From positions 123,230 through 187,229 of the forward strand of contig NZ_JABBXD010000008.1 of NCBI RefSeq assembly GCF_014750655.1: a stretch of DNA of 64,000 bases, given 5' to 3'. The notes under the pieces are model-generated. The model did no database searches. It saw only the letters and a program-made list of their open reading frames with translations, and was not told the DNA's origin. The position numbers and the translations under genes are program-made. How positions within the stretch are numbered: position 1 is the stretch's first letter; every line of letters starts with the position of its first letter. Below, one piece after another: positions 20,283 to 30,514 of the stretch. Source of the stretch: Salinimonas profundi. Its GTDB lineage: Bacteria; Pseudomonadota; Gammaproteobacteria; Enterobacterales; Alteromonadaceae.

Positions 20283-23200
20283 ATGTTTACTGATTCTGGC
20301 CCCATGCGCGTTGCACCTATAATCTGGTTTTTATTCATTTTTTTATCTGCGGTCTTTCCGGCGCAGGCACAGACAACCATCCAATTGTTTGACGAAGATG
20401 CCAGCGTTGATCTGTCTGGTAATTATGCGATTTACAGCGAGGGCGATACGCCACTGACCATTGGCGAGATTCTGGAAAATAAAAAAGAGTTTCAGTGGTA
20501 TACCGAAAATAATCCTAATTTCGGTTTTCGTGAGAACGGTATTTGGTTATCAAATCGCATCAGTAATGTCAGCAACTTATCCAACTGGGTTTTCAGTATT
20601 AACTTTAGTCAGTTAGATAAGGTTGATTTTTATCTGGTCGCTGATGATGAGGTAATCCTGCAAAGTCATCAGGGTAAATTACAGTCAGAGCAACGCTTCA
20701 GAGTGCCTACATTACGGGCTGATTTACCGGTTGCTACTCCATTGGAATTGTACATCCGGGTGCAAAGTCACTCATCCAGTCTCATTGTCCCGCTTAATGT
20801 CACACCTGAGCCAATCCATAGTGCCCAATGGCAAATCGACAGCACCATGTGGGGGCTGTTCTATGGCGGACTGTTTATTCTTGCCATTTACAACCTGGTG
20901 CTTTTTTTCCAGGTCAGGGAAGCCAGCCTGCTTGCCTATGTGGGGTATATTATGGCGGTTATTATCTGGCAGATTGTCTGGGGCGGTCATATTCAGGTCT
21001 TTACCGCCGGCCCTTCGCCTGCCTGGCTAGCCAGTCATACTGAGTTAATCTTTACCATCATCGGTATGAGCTCGGGCATCTTCTCTGTGTTATTTCTCAA
21101 TACTAAGAAGAACGCGTCTACCGCGCACCCCATTGTGATGTCGCTGCTAGGAGCGCAGGCGCTAGTCGCGCTTATTTGCCTGCTGGGAGTGCTACCCATG
21201 ACCTGGAAACATAACCTGGTTTATGGGGTGGGAATGGCAGCCATTTGTAGTTACATCTATGCCGGTTTTGAGGCCTTTTTTAACCGCTTCGAGCCTGCCC
21301 GTTATTTTATTTTTGCCTGGACGATGCTGGCAGCCGGCGCAGTTACAGGAATGCTGAGCCTGGTTGGGCTTTTACCCTCCAACCAGTTCACAACCTACTG
21401 CTTTCAGGTGGGCGTATTTCTGGAATCGGCGCTGTTTTCTGTCGCGCTGATGGAAAAAAGTCGCGGTCAGCTTGAATCAGAAGTGCAACAGGCTACCGAT
21501 GATCTGCGCAATAATATGGAGCTGATTGAGGAGCAGAACGCACGTCTGGATATTGCCCGCAAAGACGCCATTAAAGCCAGTAACGTCAAATCGCAGTTTC
21601 TGGCCAATATGAGTCACGAGATTCGTACCCCCCTCAACGCCATCCTGGGCTTCAGCCGGGAACTGGGTAATGCGACGTTGCCGGCCGACCAGCAGGAGCA
21701 GGTACGTATTGTTAATACCGCTGCAGACAACCTGCTTAGCATCGTGAACGATGTGTTGGATTTTTCTAAAATTGAAGCTGGCAAACTGCAAATTAACAAT
21801 CAGCCCTTTTCACCGATTAAGGAGCTGGAAGAGCTGGTTACTATCATGTCCAAATCGGCTCACTCCAAACGGCTGGAGTTTGTTTTTGACATGGATCCGT
21901 TGCCTGAAAAGCTCATCGGGGATCTGTTCAGAATTAAGCAGGTACTCAATAACCTGCTGAGCAACGCACTGAAATTCACCTCCAGTGGCTCAGTGGCGCT
22001 GAGAGTCAAAAACAAAGCGCTGGCGCACGGGCTACAAGAGATTGAGTTTATTATCGAAGACACGGGTATAGGTATTAGCCGTGAAGGTCGTAAAAAGCTG
22101 TTCAGCGCCTTTTCCCAGTTGGATGACTCTACCAACCGCAGCTATCAGGGCACCGGTTTGGGACTGGTGATTTGTCGCGAGCTGGTGAGACTGATGCGCG
22201 GTAACATGAACCTGCGCAGTGAGCCCGGACTAGGCAGCACCTTCACCATCACGCTGAAAATGAACCGCCTCAGTCATAAATATTCCATGATGCCTAACAG
22301 TCGCTGGCAGGATAAACGCGTGGTGGTTTTTGACCCGATACCGGAAACGCGTCGGGCAACTGCCACCATGCTTTACAACTTAGGCGCCCGGGTAACCAGT
22401 GTCGAAAGTCTGGACTTTCTTAAATCCCTGTCTTTCACCCCGGACTATCTGTTTGCCACGTTACCGGTCAGTAAGCTGGATTGTCGCGATGCCATGCTGG
22501 GAGAGCTGGTCCAGATTCGCGCCATGCAACGCGTTTTATGGTATTCCGGCTCCGAGCCGTTTAATCAGTACCCCAGCCTGACCCAGCATTTCCACTCGCA
22601 GATACGAATGCCGGTCACCCTGACAAAACTCGAAGATTTGCTTCATCATAAAACCACGCAGCATAAAAACCCGCTGCAATCGAAGCTGGACAGTCTGCCA
22701 AGAGCGCGGGTGCTGGCCGTGGATGATATGGAGATGAATCTGAAATTACTGCAAACGTGGCTTCGTAGCAGCCCACTTGAGTTAACGGTATGCACCAGCG
22801 GGCTGGAGGCGGCTAACCGTTGTCAGTCGAACGAATATGATATCATTTTGATGGATGTTCAGATGCCGGGCATGGATGGTTTGCAGGCAACAAAACGCAT
22901 CCGTAAAACAGCATTAAATATGGGTACGCCGATTATTGCGGTGACGGCCCACGCGTTCAAAGAGGAACAAGAGCGTCTGCTTGCATCAGGCATGGATGAC
23001 TATCTGCCCAAACCCATTGACCAGTCCAGCCTGGTAGAGCTAATCCGGCGCTGGTGTCAGTCCAATGCGCAGCCGTGTAACAGCAAACCCACACTGGACT
23101 GGAATCTGGCAGTAGAGCGTACTGAGCGCGATGATGCCACCGCCAGGGAGTTGCTCAGCGATTTTATCCGTTTGCTGCCTGACTCAATAGAAACCATCAA

Positions 23201-23435
23201 GGCAGGCTGGGAGGATTCGGATTTTCTGGCGATGCAAAAAGAAGTACACCGCCTGCATGGCGCATGCTGTTACACCGGCGTACCGAAATTACAGCAAATC
23301 GCCAATGATCTGGAAAGCGCTCTTAAGCGCGATAAGAAAATGCTGGTAGCCGAACTGTTACCGGTCTTTCTGGAAGAGGCCGAGGATGTAGAGGTGGAAG
23401 CAACAGAGTGGCTGGGCAAAGCCGCCGGACGCTGA
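20283..23435 (+). CDS. 7TMR-DISM hybrid histidine kinase with receiver and HPt domains
   Basis: The 1050-residue protein reads in order: signal peptide (to about residue 30, ending PAQAQ), periplasmic 7TMR-DISMED2-type domain (30-170), seven-helix 7TMR-DISM membrane domain (about 185-390), coiled linker, HisKA with H445 in NMSHEIRTP, HATPase with the N box (NNLLSNALKF) and GTGLGL, a degenerate receiver-like stretch (about 675-800), a full receiver with D858 in MDVQMPG, and an HPt domain with H989 in HRLHG. This is the BarA-type phosphorelay layout with a 7TM sensor. No response regulator is adjacent. The ATG at 20283 lacks a ribosome site; an in-frame ATG at 20304 also leaves a complete signal peptide. 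It is divergent from parC. Confidence 0.92.
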   Translation: MFTDSGPMRVAPIIWFLFIFLSAVFPAQAQTTIQLFDEDASVDLSGNYAIYSEGDTPLTIGEILENKKEFQWYTENNPNFGFRENGIWLSNRISNVSNLSNWVFSINFSQLDKVDFYLVADDEVILQSHQGKLQSEQRFRVPTLRADLPVATPLELYIRVQSHSSSLIVPLNVTPEPIHSAQWQIDSTMWGLFYGGLFILAIYNLVLFFQVREASLLAYVGYIMAVIIWQIVWGGHIQVFTAGPSPAWLASHTELIFTIIGMSSGIFSVLFLNTKKNASTAHPIVMSLLGAQALVALICLLGVLPMTWKHNLVYGVGMAAICSYIYAGFEAFFNRFEPARYFIFAWTMLAAGAVTGMLSLVGLLPSNQFTTYCFQVGVFLESALFSVALMEKSRGQLESEVQQATDDLRNNMELIEEQNARLDIARKDAIKASNVKSQFLANMSHEIRTPLNAILGFSRELGNATLPADQQEQVRIVNTAADNLLSIVNDVLDFSKIEAGKLQINNQPFSPIKELEELVTIMSKSAHSKRLEFVFDMDPLPEKLIGDLFRIKQVLNNLLSNALKFTSSGSVALRVKNKALAHGLQEIEFIIEDTGIGISREGRKKLFSAFSQLDDSTNRSYQGTGLGLVICRELVRLMRGNMNLRSEPGLGSTFTITLKMNRLSHKYSMMPNSRWQDKRVVVFDPIPETRRATATMLYNLGARVTSVESLDFLKSLSFTPDYLFATLPVSKLDCRDAMLGELVQIRAMQRVLWYSGSEPFNQYPSLTQHFHSQIRMPVTLTKLEDLLHHKTTQHKNPLQSKLDSLPRARVLAVDDMEMNLKLLQTWLRSSPLELTVCTSGLEAANRCQSNEYDIILMDVQMPGMDGLQATKRIRKTALNMGTPIIAVTAHAFKEEQERLLASGMDDYLPKPIDQSSLVELIRRWCQSNAQPCNSKPTLDWNLAVERTERDDATARELLSDFIRLLPDSIETIKAGWEDSDFLAMQKEVHRLHGACCYTGVPKLQQIANDLESALKRDKKMLVAELLPVFLEEAEDVEVEATEWLGKAAGR

Positions 23436-23436
23436 G

Positions 23437-24132
23437 TCAGGAGCCGACGGAGTCTGTACGTGCCTGCTGACAATCCCGCATAAGGTGAACAAAGTCCACT
23501 GGCGGTCTGTCAAGATCCGATGCCGAGACGTAAATATCATAACCGAGGCGGCTGCGAAGCTGCGTCATCCGATTAGCCAGCATTGCTTTTATACCGGTAA
23601 GTACTTCACCGGTTTCCAGCGTAAAATGCTTATCGTCGAAAAGTTCCTGATTAAAGCAGTCGCCCGATGCGCAGCTTTTATCGAAGTTATGCAATAACAA
23701 TGGCCGTTGTTCCATCAGCAGGTGCGTGGCCAGCCGGGGCGAAACGGTATTTAGAAAGGGCGCATACTGCTTAAGGCGAATGCCCACCGCTTCAATGTTT
23801 ACGTGATCCAGCCCCTGTCTTACCCGGGGGCAGTCCACCCGCTGAACATTGTCCCAGTCAATTACCCAGTTCCCTCGCCGGTGGTGGTAAAGAATGCGCT
23901 CAGGAGAGATTTCAATGCTGTGGTCAGGCTCACGTAGCTTGAACCACCCCACCAGCAACGTTACCAGTGACGCACTGGTAAAAAATATGCCTGCAAGGAA
24001 TAACCAGTCAGGGGCAAAGCTAAGCCAAAGCGCAGAAATCATGAGCGCGACACCACCGATAAATAACGTGGTGATACCGTTGCGCTTTGAGGTAGCCCTT
24101 ATCAGGATAGGGCCGGTTTCATTCGAAGACAT
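23437..24132 (-). CDS. DUF2982-like membrane protein
   Basis: The 231-residue protein has two adjacent hydrophobic helices (about residues 23-63) and a soluble C-terminal domain containing ISPERILYHHRRGNWVIDW, which resembles a PH-like fold. I recognise it as a DUF2982-type protein of Alteromonas and Shewanella relatives; the family name is moderately certain and the function unknown. It converges with the hybrid kinase gene, with stops one base apart. Its ATG overlaps the end of a 45-codon ORF upstream. Confidence 0.7.
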   Translation of the reverse strand: MSSNETGPILIRATSKRNGITTLFIGGVALMISALWLSFAPDWLFLAGIFFTSASLVTLLVGWFKLREPDHSIEISPERILYHHRRGNWVIDWDNVQRVDCPRVRQGLDHVNIEAVGIRLKQYAPFLNTVSPRLATHLLMEQRPLLLHNFDKSCASGDCFNQELFDDKHFTLETGEVLTGIKAMLANRMTQLRSRLGYDIYVSASDLDRPPVDFVHLMRDCQQARTDSVGS

Positions 24133-24256
24133 AAAAATAGACTACCAACATTAGAATCGCCCACACGATATACAAACGTATCCGCCGACATTTTTCACAC
24201 TCAGTATGCCACAGACTGTCAGTCCGTGAGCGGGATTTGTTCTTCTTTTGCACCAT
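24119..24256 (-). CDS. Candidate 45-residue single-pass membrane microprotein
   Basis: The ORF encodes a strongly basic N-terminus (MVQKKNKSRSR), a CxxC-like pair (ECEKC), and a C-terminal hydrophobic helix (LYIVWAILMLVVYFYVF). Its end overlaps the first codons of the DUF2982-like gene by 14 bases, ending in the TGA formed within ATGTCTTCGAATGA, an arrangement typical of translational coupling. No Shine-Dalgarno sequence is seen before the ATG, which lowers confidence. No family is recognised. Confidence 0.45.
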   Translation of the reverse strand: MVQKKNKSRSRTDSLWHTECEKCRRIRLYIVWAILMLVVYFYVFE

Positions 24257-24423
24257 TAAGGCTACGTACGCTGGGTTAAGTACTAAAGTTTAGCGTGTCA
24301 GGCGGCCTGAAACAAAATGAAGTGAATGTAATTCGACGCAACAGCATCATCCCTAGCAATCCTCTACACATCGCCAACTTTTTGGTATTCTATCGGCGTT
24401 TTCGTTTAATGATGAGACTCTCA

Positions 24424-25440
24424 ATGACAGCGTTTACCGGTAACCATATTCTTTCGGTCGATCAGTTTGACCGCGAGGCGATTGAGAAAGTGTTTGAGGT
24501 GGCTGCCACCATGCAGCCCTACGCCAAACGTCAAAAGCGCACCACCGTGCTCGACGGTGCAATTCTGGGTAATTTATTCTTTGAGCCAAGCACACGTACC
24601 CGCGTAAGTTTTGGTACAGCATTTAACCTGCTGGGCGGAGAAGTGCGCGAGACCACCGGCATGTCCAGCTCGGCACTGGCTAAAGGCGAGTCACTGTATG
24701 ATACAGCACGCGTGTTGAGCGGCTATTCAGACATTATCGCCATGCGTCACCCAGCGGCCGGCTCGGTAGCAGAATTTGCCCAGGGCAGCCGGGTGCCCGT
24801 CATTAACGGCGGCGATGGTGCCAATGAGCACCCCACTCAGGCATTGCTTGACCTGTATACAATCCAGCGTGAACGAGAGTATCAGGGTAAAGGGATTGAT
24901 GGCTTGCATATCGCCATGATTGGTGACTTGCGGTATGGAAGAACCGTTCATTCACTCTCTCGTTTGCTGAGTCTGTTCAACAACATTCGCTTTACCCTGA
25001 TATCGCCAAAAGAACTGGCGATGCCTGCACCAATCATTGATGCTATTGAAAATGCCGGCCATCAGCTGACCATTACTGAGCAGCTGGAAGGCAATATGGA
25101 TGCGGATATTTGTTATCAGACACGCATTCAGGAGGAGCGCTTTCCCTCGCAGGAGGAGGCCAATAAATACCGCGGTAAATTCAGGCTTAACCAGTCAATC
25201 TATACCCGTCACTTTCAGTCTAATACCGTCATTATGCACCCGCTTCCCCGCGACTCCCGCGCCGAAGCCAATGAGCTGGATAATGATCTGAACTTAAATC
25301 CGAACCTCGCCATATTCAGACAAACTGATAACGGCGTCCTGGTCAGAATGGCGTTGTTTGCCCTGACATTGGGCATTGAAGATAAAGTCGCGCACTACGA
25401 GCGTGATGTGGTGTGGTTTAGCAACAAGAGTAGCGAATAA
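24424..25440 (+). CDS. pyrB: Aspartate carbamoyltransferase
   Basis: PyrB joins carbamoyl phosphate and aspartate in pyrimidine synthesis. The carbamoyl-phosphate motif [11 protein letters not shown] is present, with the MRHPAAGS loop, [10 protein letters not shown], and the [11 protein letters not shown] and MHPLPR segments. The ORF is open from 24295, but the ATG at 24424 (338 residues, [10 protein letters not shown]) is preferred; an alternative ATG lies at 24409. This is longer than the E. coli chain (311), as in Shewanella-type enzymes. No pyrI regulatory subunit gene is next to it. hemL begins one base after the stop, so the two are probably cotranscribed. Confidence 0.95.
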   Translation: MTAFTGNHILSVDQFDREAIEKVFEVAATMQPYAKRQKRTTVLDGAILGNLFFEPSTRTRVSFGTAFNLLGGEVRETTGMSSSALAKGESLYDTARVLSGYSDIIAMRHPAAGSVAEFAQGSRVPVINGGDGANEHPTQALLDLYTIQREREYQGKGIDGLHIAMIGDLRYGRTVHSLSRLLSLFNNIRFTLISPKELAMPAPIIDAIENAGHQLTITEQLEGNMDADICYQTRIQEERFPSQEEANKYRGKFRLNQSIYTRHFQSNTVIMHPLPRDSRAEANELDNDLNLNPNLAIFRQTDNGVLVRMALFALTLGIEDKVAHYERDVVWFSNKSSE

Positions 25441-25441
25441 T

Positions 25442-26722
25442 ATGCAAAAATCTGAAGCACTGTTTGCCCGAGCGCAAAAAACCATTCCCGGTGGCGTAAA
25501 CTCGCCGGTCAGAGCGTTTAAAGCGGTGGGCGGAACGCCACGTTTTATCACCAAAGCCGACGGGCCTTATATGTGGGATGCCGATGGCAAGCGCTATATC
25601 GACTATGTATTGTCATGGGGCCCGATGGTGCTTGGTCACAATAATGCTAAAATTCGTGAAGCGGTCATCGAAGCCGCCGGCAGCGGATTAAGCTTTGGCG
25701 CACCGACCGAAGCTGAAATTCTGATGGCTGAGAAGGTTATCGAAATGGTGCCTTCGATGGAAATGGTGCGAATGGTGAACTCCGGTACCGAGGCGACCAT
25801 GTCATCAATTCGGATTGCCCGCGGCTATACCGGACGCAACAAAATCGTTAAATTCGAGGGCTGTTATCACGGCCATGCTGATTCATTACTGGTCAAAGCA
25901 GGTTCAGGTGCATTGACTATGGGTGTGCCCAGCTCTCCGGGCGTGCCTGCAGAAGTTGCTCAGCATACTCTCACCGTTGAGTTTAATAACCTTGAAAGCG
26001 TAGAGGCCGTATTCAGAGAGCACGGCGACGATATTGCCTGTATTATTGTTGAGCCTGTAGCCGGAAATATGAACTGCATTCCGCCGGTAGAAGGCTTTTT
26101 AGAGGGCTTGCGTGCTATCTGCGATCATCATGGCACTGTGCTGATATTTGACGAGGTCATGACCGGATTCAGAGTGTCCCGTGGCGGTGCGCAGGAACGC
26201 TACGGCGTTACACCTGATATCACCTGTTTGGGTAAGGTTATTGGCGGGGGAATGCCGGTCGGCGCATTTGGCGGCAAGCGCGACATCATTACGCATGTTT
26301 CACCAACCGGACCGGTTTATCAGGCCGGTACCTTGTCGGGTAACCCGGTAGCAATGGCAGCTGGCATTGCGGCCCTGACACAATTGCAGCAAGACGACTT
26401 GTACGACGGCATTTACCGCAGTACTGAACAACTGGTGGAAGGTATGCAGAAGCTGGCAGACAAGCATGGTGTGCCCATGACCACCAACCATGCAGGCAGT
26501 ATGTTCGGCCTGTTTTTCACCGATGTTGAAAAAGTCGTCAATTACCAGCAAGCTATAAACTGCAACACAGAACAATTTAAGCAGTTTTATCATGGCATGC
26601 TGGAACAAGGCGTTTATCTGGCGCCGGCATCCTACGAAGCGGGATTTGTCTCCAGCCAGCATGACAGCGCTGTAATTGAAGAAACACTGCATGCAGCTGA
26701 TAAGGTATTGGCTGCGTTGTAA
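25442..26722 (+). CDS. hemL: Glutamate-1-semialdehyde 2,1-aminomutase
   Basis: HemL converts glutamate 1-semialdehyde to 5-aminolevulinate, the C5 route to heme. The 426-residue PLP enzyme carries the Schiff-base K265 in [10 protein letters not shown] and the FDEVMTGFR motif, and begins with the usual [22 protein letters not shown] pattern (quoted in part). I start it at the ATG at 25442, one base after pyrB; the frame is open further upstream inside pyrB but that part does not match the family. The RBS would lie in the end of pyrB. Confidence 0.97.
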   Translation: MQKSEALFARAQKTIPGGVNSPVRAFKAVGGTPRFITKADGPYMWDADGKRYIDYVLSWGPMVLGHNNAKIREAVIEAAGSGLSFGAPTEAEILMAEKVIEMVPSMEMVRMVNSGTEATMSSIRIARGYTGRNKIVKFEGCYHGHADSLLVKAGSGALTMGVPSSPGVPAEVAQHTLTVEFNNLESVEAVFREHGDDIACIIVEPVAGNMNCIPPVEGFLEGLRAICDHHGTVLIFDEVMTGFRVSRGGAQERYGVTPDITCLGKVIGGGMPVGAFGGKRDIITHVSPTGPVYQAGTLSGNPVAMAAGIAALTQLQQDDLYDGIYRSTEQLVEGMQKLADKHGVPMTTNHAGSMFGLFFTDVEKVVNYQQAINCNTEQFKQFYHGMLEQGVYLAPASYEAGFVSSQHDSAVIEETLHAADKVLAAL

Positions 26723-26740
26723 ATTTGCAGTAAAACGAGA

Positions 26741-27850
26741 ATGGACGTGACCAACGACACCCTGATGTTAATCATTGCAGTAACGATTCTGGCTATCTAC
26801 GGTGTCGTTGTCACAGTATTGCTGTATCGTCAACGCGCTGCAGCGGGTAAAACTGCCGAAGTACCAGCCCCGGGCCGTCAGCGTCCGGTTGCCGCCAGTG
26901 AGCAGGACAAAGAGCGATTATTCGCCCAGCGAGCAGATGATGCACTGAAGCTGACCACGACCTTTCAAAAATTTATTCCCCGGCAGTTTGTCGACCATTT
27001 TGCCAAGCATGGCAAAACTGAACTCGCCCTGGGTTATGCGGATGAAGACGAGGTTGCCATCCTGTTTTGTGATATTCGCGGTTTCACCGGTTTATCAGAG
27101 CAGATGGTGCCGCAACAGCTTATGAGTTTTTTAAACTCTTACTTTTTGCGCATGAATGAGCCCATCCATCAGAACCGTGGCTTTATTGATAAGTTCATCG
27201 GCGATGCGATTATGGCATTGTTTGACCACCCCGGTGGCAATGCGTCACAAAAAGCCACTGATGCACTTAACGCGGCGCTGGATTTGCGCAAAGCGCTGGC
27301 CCTTTACAATGAACATCGTAAAAAAAGTGGTTATGAGCCGGTAGATATAGGCATCGGCATTCATTTCGGACCTGTGATCATCGGTACGGTGGGATCAGAA
27401 GACAGAATGGATACGACGGTTATTGGCGATAGCGTAAATATTGCTTACCGGCTTGAAACCCTGTCCCCGATTTACCACGCCGATATTATTGTCAGTGCCA
27501 CTACACTGAATGTTATCGATAGTGCCAACTCCCGCGCAACACGATTACTTGACTGGGTGAGGGTGAAGGGCAGACAGGCGCCCATTGAAATTTATGAGGT
27601 GCTGAATCATCTGCCAGACGAGCAACAGCAGGAAAAGATAGCCGCCGATGCCGCGATTCGCGCCGGCATTAAAATGCGATGTAAGCAGCAATGGCAGGAG
27701 GCTATCGACCTGTTTGAAGAAGCCCGGGCACTTAGCTCGCATGATAATCTGGCATCATTGCACATTGCTGCCATTCATCAGCTAAAAGAAACAACGCTCG
27801 GTCCGGACTGGGACGGCGCAATAGTGGTAGAAACCATCCACCCGCGCTGA
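26741..27850 (+). CDS. Membrane-anchored class III adenylate/guanylate cyclase
   Basis: The 369-residue protein has one N-terminal transmembrane helix (about 8-28), a linker, a class III nucleotidyl cyclase domain (about 95-285), and a helical C-terminal tail. The catalytic set is complete: metal-binding D111 (CDIRGFT) and D155 (GDAIMALF), base-selecting K151 and D224, and transition-state N233 and R237. Lys plus Asp is the adenine-specific pair, so cAMP is the expected product. It starts 18 bases after hemL and converges with the DyP gene. The sensed signal is unknown because no periplasmic domain is present. Confidence 0.92.
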   Translation: MDVTNDTLMLIIAVTILAIYGVVVTVLLYRQRAAAGKTAEVPAPGRQRPVAASEQDKERLFAQRADDALKLTTTFQKFIPRQFVDHFAKHGKTELALGYADEDEVAILFCDIRGFTGLSEQMVPQQLMSFLNSYFLRMNEPIHQNRGFIDKFIGDAIMALFDHPGGNASQKATDALNAALDLRKALALYNEHRKKSGYEPVDIGIGIHFGPVIIGTVGSEDRMDTTVIGDSVNIAYRLETLSPIYHADIIVSATTLNVIDSANSRATRLLDWVRVKGRQAPIEIYEVLNHLPDEQQQEKIAADAAIRAGIKMRCKQQWQEAIDLFEEARALSSHDNLASLHIAAIHQLKETTLGPDWDGAIVVETIHPR

Positions 27851-28768
27851 TTATTGCACGCCCCGCTTGCGGATAAACGGCACCGAGGGAGCAAAATACG
27901 CCCCGCCCGTCTGTGCACTGGTAAAGTCCAGCCATCGATCGTAATCGCCTTCACTGTTTCCATATATCTGACTATGTAGCATTGCCTTGAAAGGTTGGGA
28001 TGACGCGGCGCAGCTGACAAATACCAGTCCCTGTTCATTTAAATCGCCATAGGGCATTCCCTGCTTGACCAGCGAGGGCAAGTCGCTGTGCGGACCGAGG
28101 GTCGAGGCGCGCACGCAGTGCGAAGAATCAGACTGCTCAGCGCTGGGCAGGTTGTGTTCCTGCGTCAGGCCCATGACCTGCTCTTTTTGTCGGGCAGACA
28201 AGGTTTGCCACCGTCTTAAATCGTGGCGGTATCGTTGCACGTGCAGATAACTGCCGCCGGCAAACTCAGGCACGTCATCGCCTACCACCGCCACCTCCCG
28301 GCGTTTCATGCCCCGGGGATTATCGGCGCCATAGATATAGCCGTTTAGGTCCCGGCCATCTAAATAGCGAAACCCCCGAGTCTGCTCCACCAGCTCGACG
28401 TGCAGATGAAGCAAATCCATGATCTCTATACCAATTGCATGACAAATATCCAGTCGGTCGGCGCGTATCTGGATAAACAGATCGGTGGTGGTATCCGGCG
28501 CAGAACGATCCTCACACTGCATTTGCGGAAAAGGCGTGAGCGCTTCGGGAATAAGACCGGGGTACAGCTCTGTCCAGTACCCTGCACCGACCGCCACGAC
28601 ACCTGTGACCATCGCCTCAAAGTGTTCATTTTCGTAATGCTCAAAAATATCCAGGACCCGGGCCAGCTTTTCTCTGATTACGTCACTTTCGTCATCCACG
28701 ACATTCAGCAACAAATACTGCGCATGCAGGTTTGGCTCGGCACATACCCCTTTTTGCGGTTGGCTCAC
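27851..28768 (-). CDS. DyP-type heme peroxidase (YfeX-like)
   Basis: This 306-residue protein is a dye-decolourising-type peroxidase. The distal GxxDG-type motif appears as GFRYLDGRD, and the proximal heme histidine is likely the one in SSHCVRAS. No signal peptide is seen, so it should be cytoplasmic, as YfeX is. I start it at the GTG at 28768, which follows GAGGG by eight bases and gives MSQPQKGV, the family's usual beginning; a GTG at 28786 would add six residues. Its stop abuts that of the cyclase gene. Confidence 0.9.
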   Translation of the reverse strand: MSQPQKGVCAEPNLHAQYLLLNVVDDESDVIREKLARVLDIFEHYENEHFEAMVTGVVAVGAGYWTELYPGLIPEALTPFPQMQCEDRSAPDTTTDLFIQIRADRLDICHAIGIEIMDLLHLHVELVEQTRGFRYLDGRDLNGYIYGADNPRGMKRREVAVVGDDVPEFAGGSYLHVQRYRHDLRRWQTLSARQKEQVMGLTQEHNLPSAEQSDSSHCVRASTLGPHSDLPSLVKQGMPYGDLNEQGLVFVSCAASSQPFKAMLHSQIYGNSEGDYDRWLDFTSAQTGGAYFAPSVPFIRKRGVQ

Positions 28769-28822
28769 GCGTTTTTCCCTCGCCACCTTCAGGTGGTTGT
28801 TTTCGTTATTATTTAAGTGTGG

Positions 28823-30514
28823 CTAATAGCCAGCCGCTTGTCCATCTTTACGACTTTCTGAGGCGCCAATATAAATCTTCCTGTCACCATCCCACTGTAT
28901 AGCCTGATAACCGCCATACAACCCAACTGCAGGTTGCAGGGTGTGACCCATTTTCATCAGCTGACGCTGGGTTTTCATCGAAAATCCGGTCTCCAGATGG
29001 ACCTGTCCGCCATCTGTCATGCGCTCGCCGGTAGGACTTGATGAGCCGGTATGCACGATGCGTGGTGCATCGCCTGCTTCTTGCAGATTCATACCAAAAT
29101 CAATCAGATTCATCACGATCTGGGCGTGCATCTGGGGTTGCGTTGCTCCACCCATCACACCAAAGCTAAGCCAGGGTTTAGCATTTCGCGTGACGAAAGC
29201 CGGAATAATAGTATGAAAAGGACGTTTACCCGGCGCATACTCATTGAAATGTCCCGTTTGCAGGGTAAACAGTTCGCCGCGATTTTGCAGAATAAACCCC
29301 AGACCTGGCGGCGTCATGCCAGATCCCATACCGCGATAATTAGATTGAATAAGCGAGACCATATTACCTTTTTCATCGGCAACAGTAAGATAGATCGTAT
29401 CGCCTTCATTAAGCCCGGCATCAACGCGTTTCGCAGCCTGTTCAGGGTCGATCTCTTTTTGGCGTTGTCTGGCGTAAGGCTTTGAAATCAGACGCTCTAC
29501 CGGAATATCGTTAAACTCAGGATCAGCATAAAACTTCGCTCTGTCGGCAAACGCCAGTTTTTTTGCCTCAACAAAGGTATGCACGTATTCGGCTGAGCCA
29601 AATCCCATGCCTTCGACATCAAACTGCTCCATAATGTTAAGTATCTGCAGCGCTGCAATGCCCTGACCATTTGGTGGTAGCTCCCAGACGTCGTAACCGC
29701 GATAGTTAGTTGAAACCGGCTCTACCCAGGTTGAACTGTGGGCAGCAAGATCGTCATAGGTCAGATAGCCACCCTGCGCTTTCATATAAGCGGCAATAGT
29801 TCTGGCAATATCTCCTTTGTAAAACGCATCGCGCCCACCAGTAGCGATTTTTTCATAGGTCGTCGCCAGCCCGGGATTTTTAAAAATATCCCCTTTAGCC
29901 GGCGGCTTTCCCCCAGGTAGGAAAGTGTCTGCAAACCCTTCATACTGGCCAATACGCTTAGTGTTGACCTGCCAGTAATAGGCAATAAGTTCACTGACCG
30001 GAAAACCGTCTTTGGCATAGTTAATCGCGGGGGTCAGGATCTTTTGCATAGGCAACGAACCAAACTTTCCGTGCAGCTCAAACCAACCGTCTACTGCACC
30101 GGGGACTGACACCGGCAGCGGCCCGAATGAGGGGATCTGACTAAGTCCTTTTTGCGCAAACACATCTTTGGTTAAAGACTGGGGTGAGCGCCCGGATGCG
30201 TTCAACCCGTATAATTGCTGTGACTCAGCATCCCAGACAATGGCAAATAAATCGCCCCCAATGCCAGAACCTGTAGGCTCTACCAGGCCCAGTACCGCAT
30301 TTGCAGCGATTGCAGCATCAATGGCATTGCCCCCTTGCTTAAGAATATCCAGCGCGGCCTGTGTCGCCAGTGGCTGACTGGTTGCAGCCATACCGTGCTG
30401 TGACAGTACTTCAGAGCGGCTTGCAAAAGGTTCGCCGGTCACTCTGTCATAGGCTATCGCTGATACCGCCACGGTCATACTGATTAAACCTGCAAGCATG
30501 CGTTTGAACGCCAT
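28823..30514 (-). CDS. ggt: Gamma-glutamyltransferase, exported
   Basis: Ggt transfers or hydrolyses the gamma-glutamyl group of glutathione in the periplasm. The protein has 563 residues and begins with a signal peptide ending near SAIA (about residue 21). The N-terminal nucleophile of the mature small subunit is likely T373 in GDTIYLTVAD, after which autoprocessing would occur; the following GNMVSLIQSNY block and GSGM are in family order. This variant (IYLTVAD where many have THLSVVD) fits the shorter bacterial branch. GAGGAG lies five bases before the ATG. It is 55 bases downstream of the DyP start region on the same strand. Confidence 0.92.
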   Translation of the reverse strand: MAFKRMLAGLISMTVAVSAIAYDRVTGEPFASRSEVLSQHGMAATSQPLATQAALDILKQGGNAIDAAIAANAVLGLVEPTGSGIGGDLFAIVWDAESQQLYGLNASGRSPQSLTKDVFAQKGLSQIPSFGPLPVSVPGAVDGWFELHGKFGSLPMQKILTPAINYAKDGFPVSELIAYYWQVNTKRIGQYEGFADTFLPGGKPPAKGDIFKNPGLATTYEKIATGGRDAFYKGDIARTIAAYMKAQGGYLTYDDLAAHSSTWVEPVSTNYRGYDVWELPPNGQGIAALQILNIMEQFDVEGMGFGSAEYVHTFVEAKKLAFADRAKFYADPEFNDIPVERLISKPYARQRQKEIDPEQAAKRVDAGLNEGDTIYLTVADEKGNMVSLIQSNYRGMGSGMTPPGLGFILQNRGELFTLQTGHFNEYAPGKRPFHTIIPAFVTRNAKPWLSFGVMGGATQPQMHAQIVMNLIDFGMNLQEAGDAPRIVHTGSSSPTGERMTDGGQVHLETGFSMKTQRQLMKMGHTLQPAVGLYGGYQAIQWDGDRKIYIGASESRKDGQAAGY

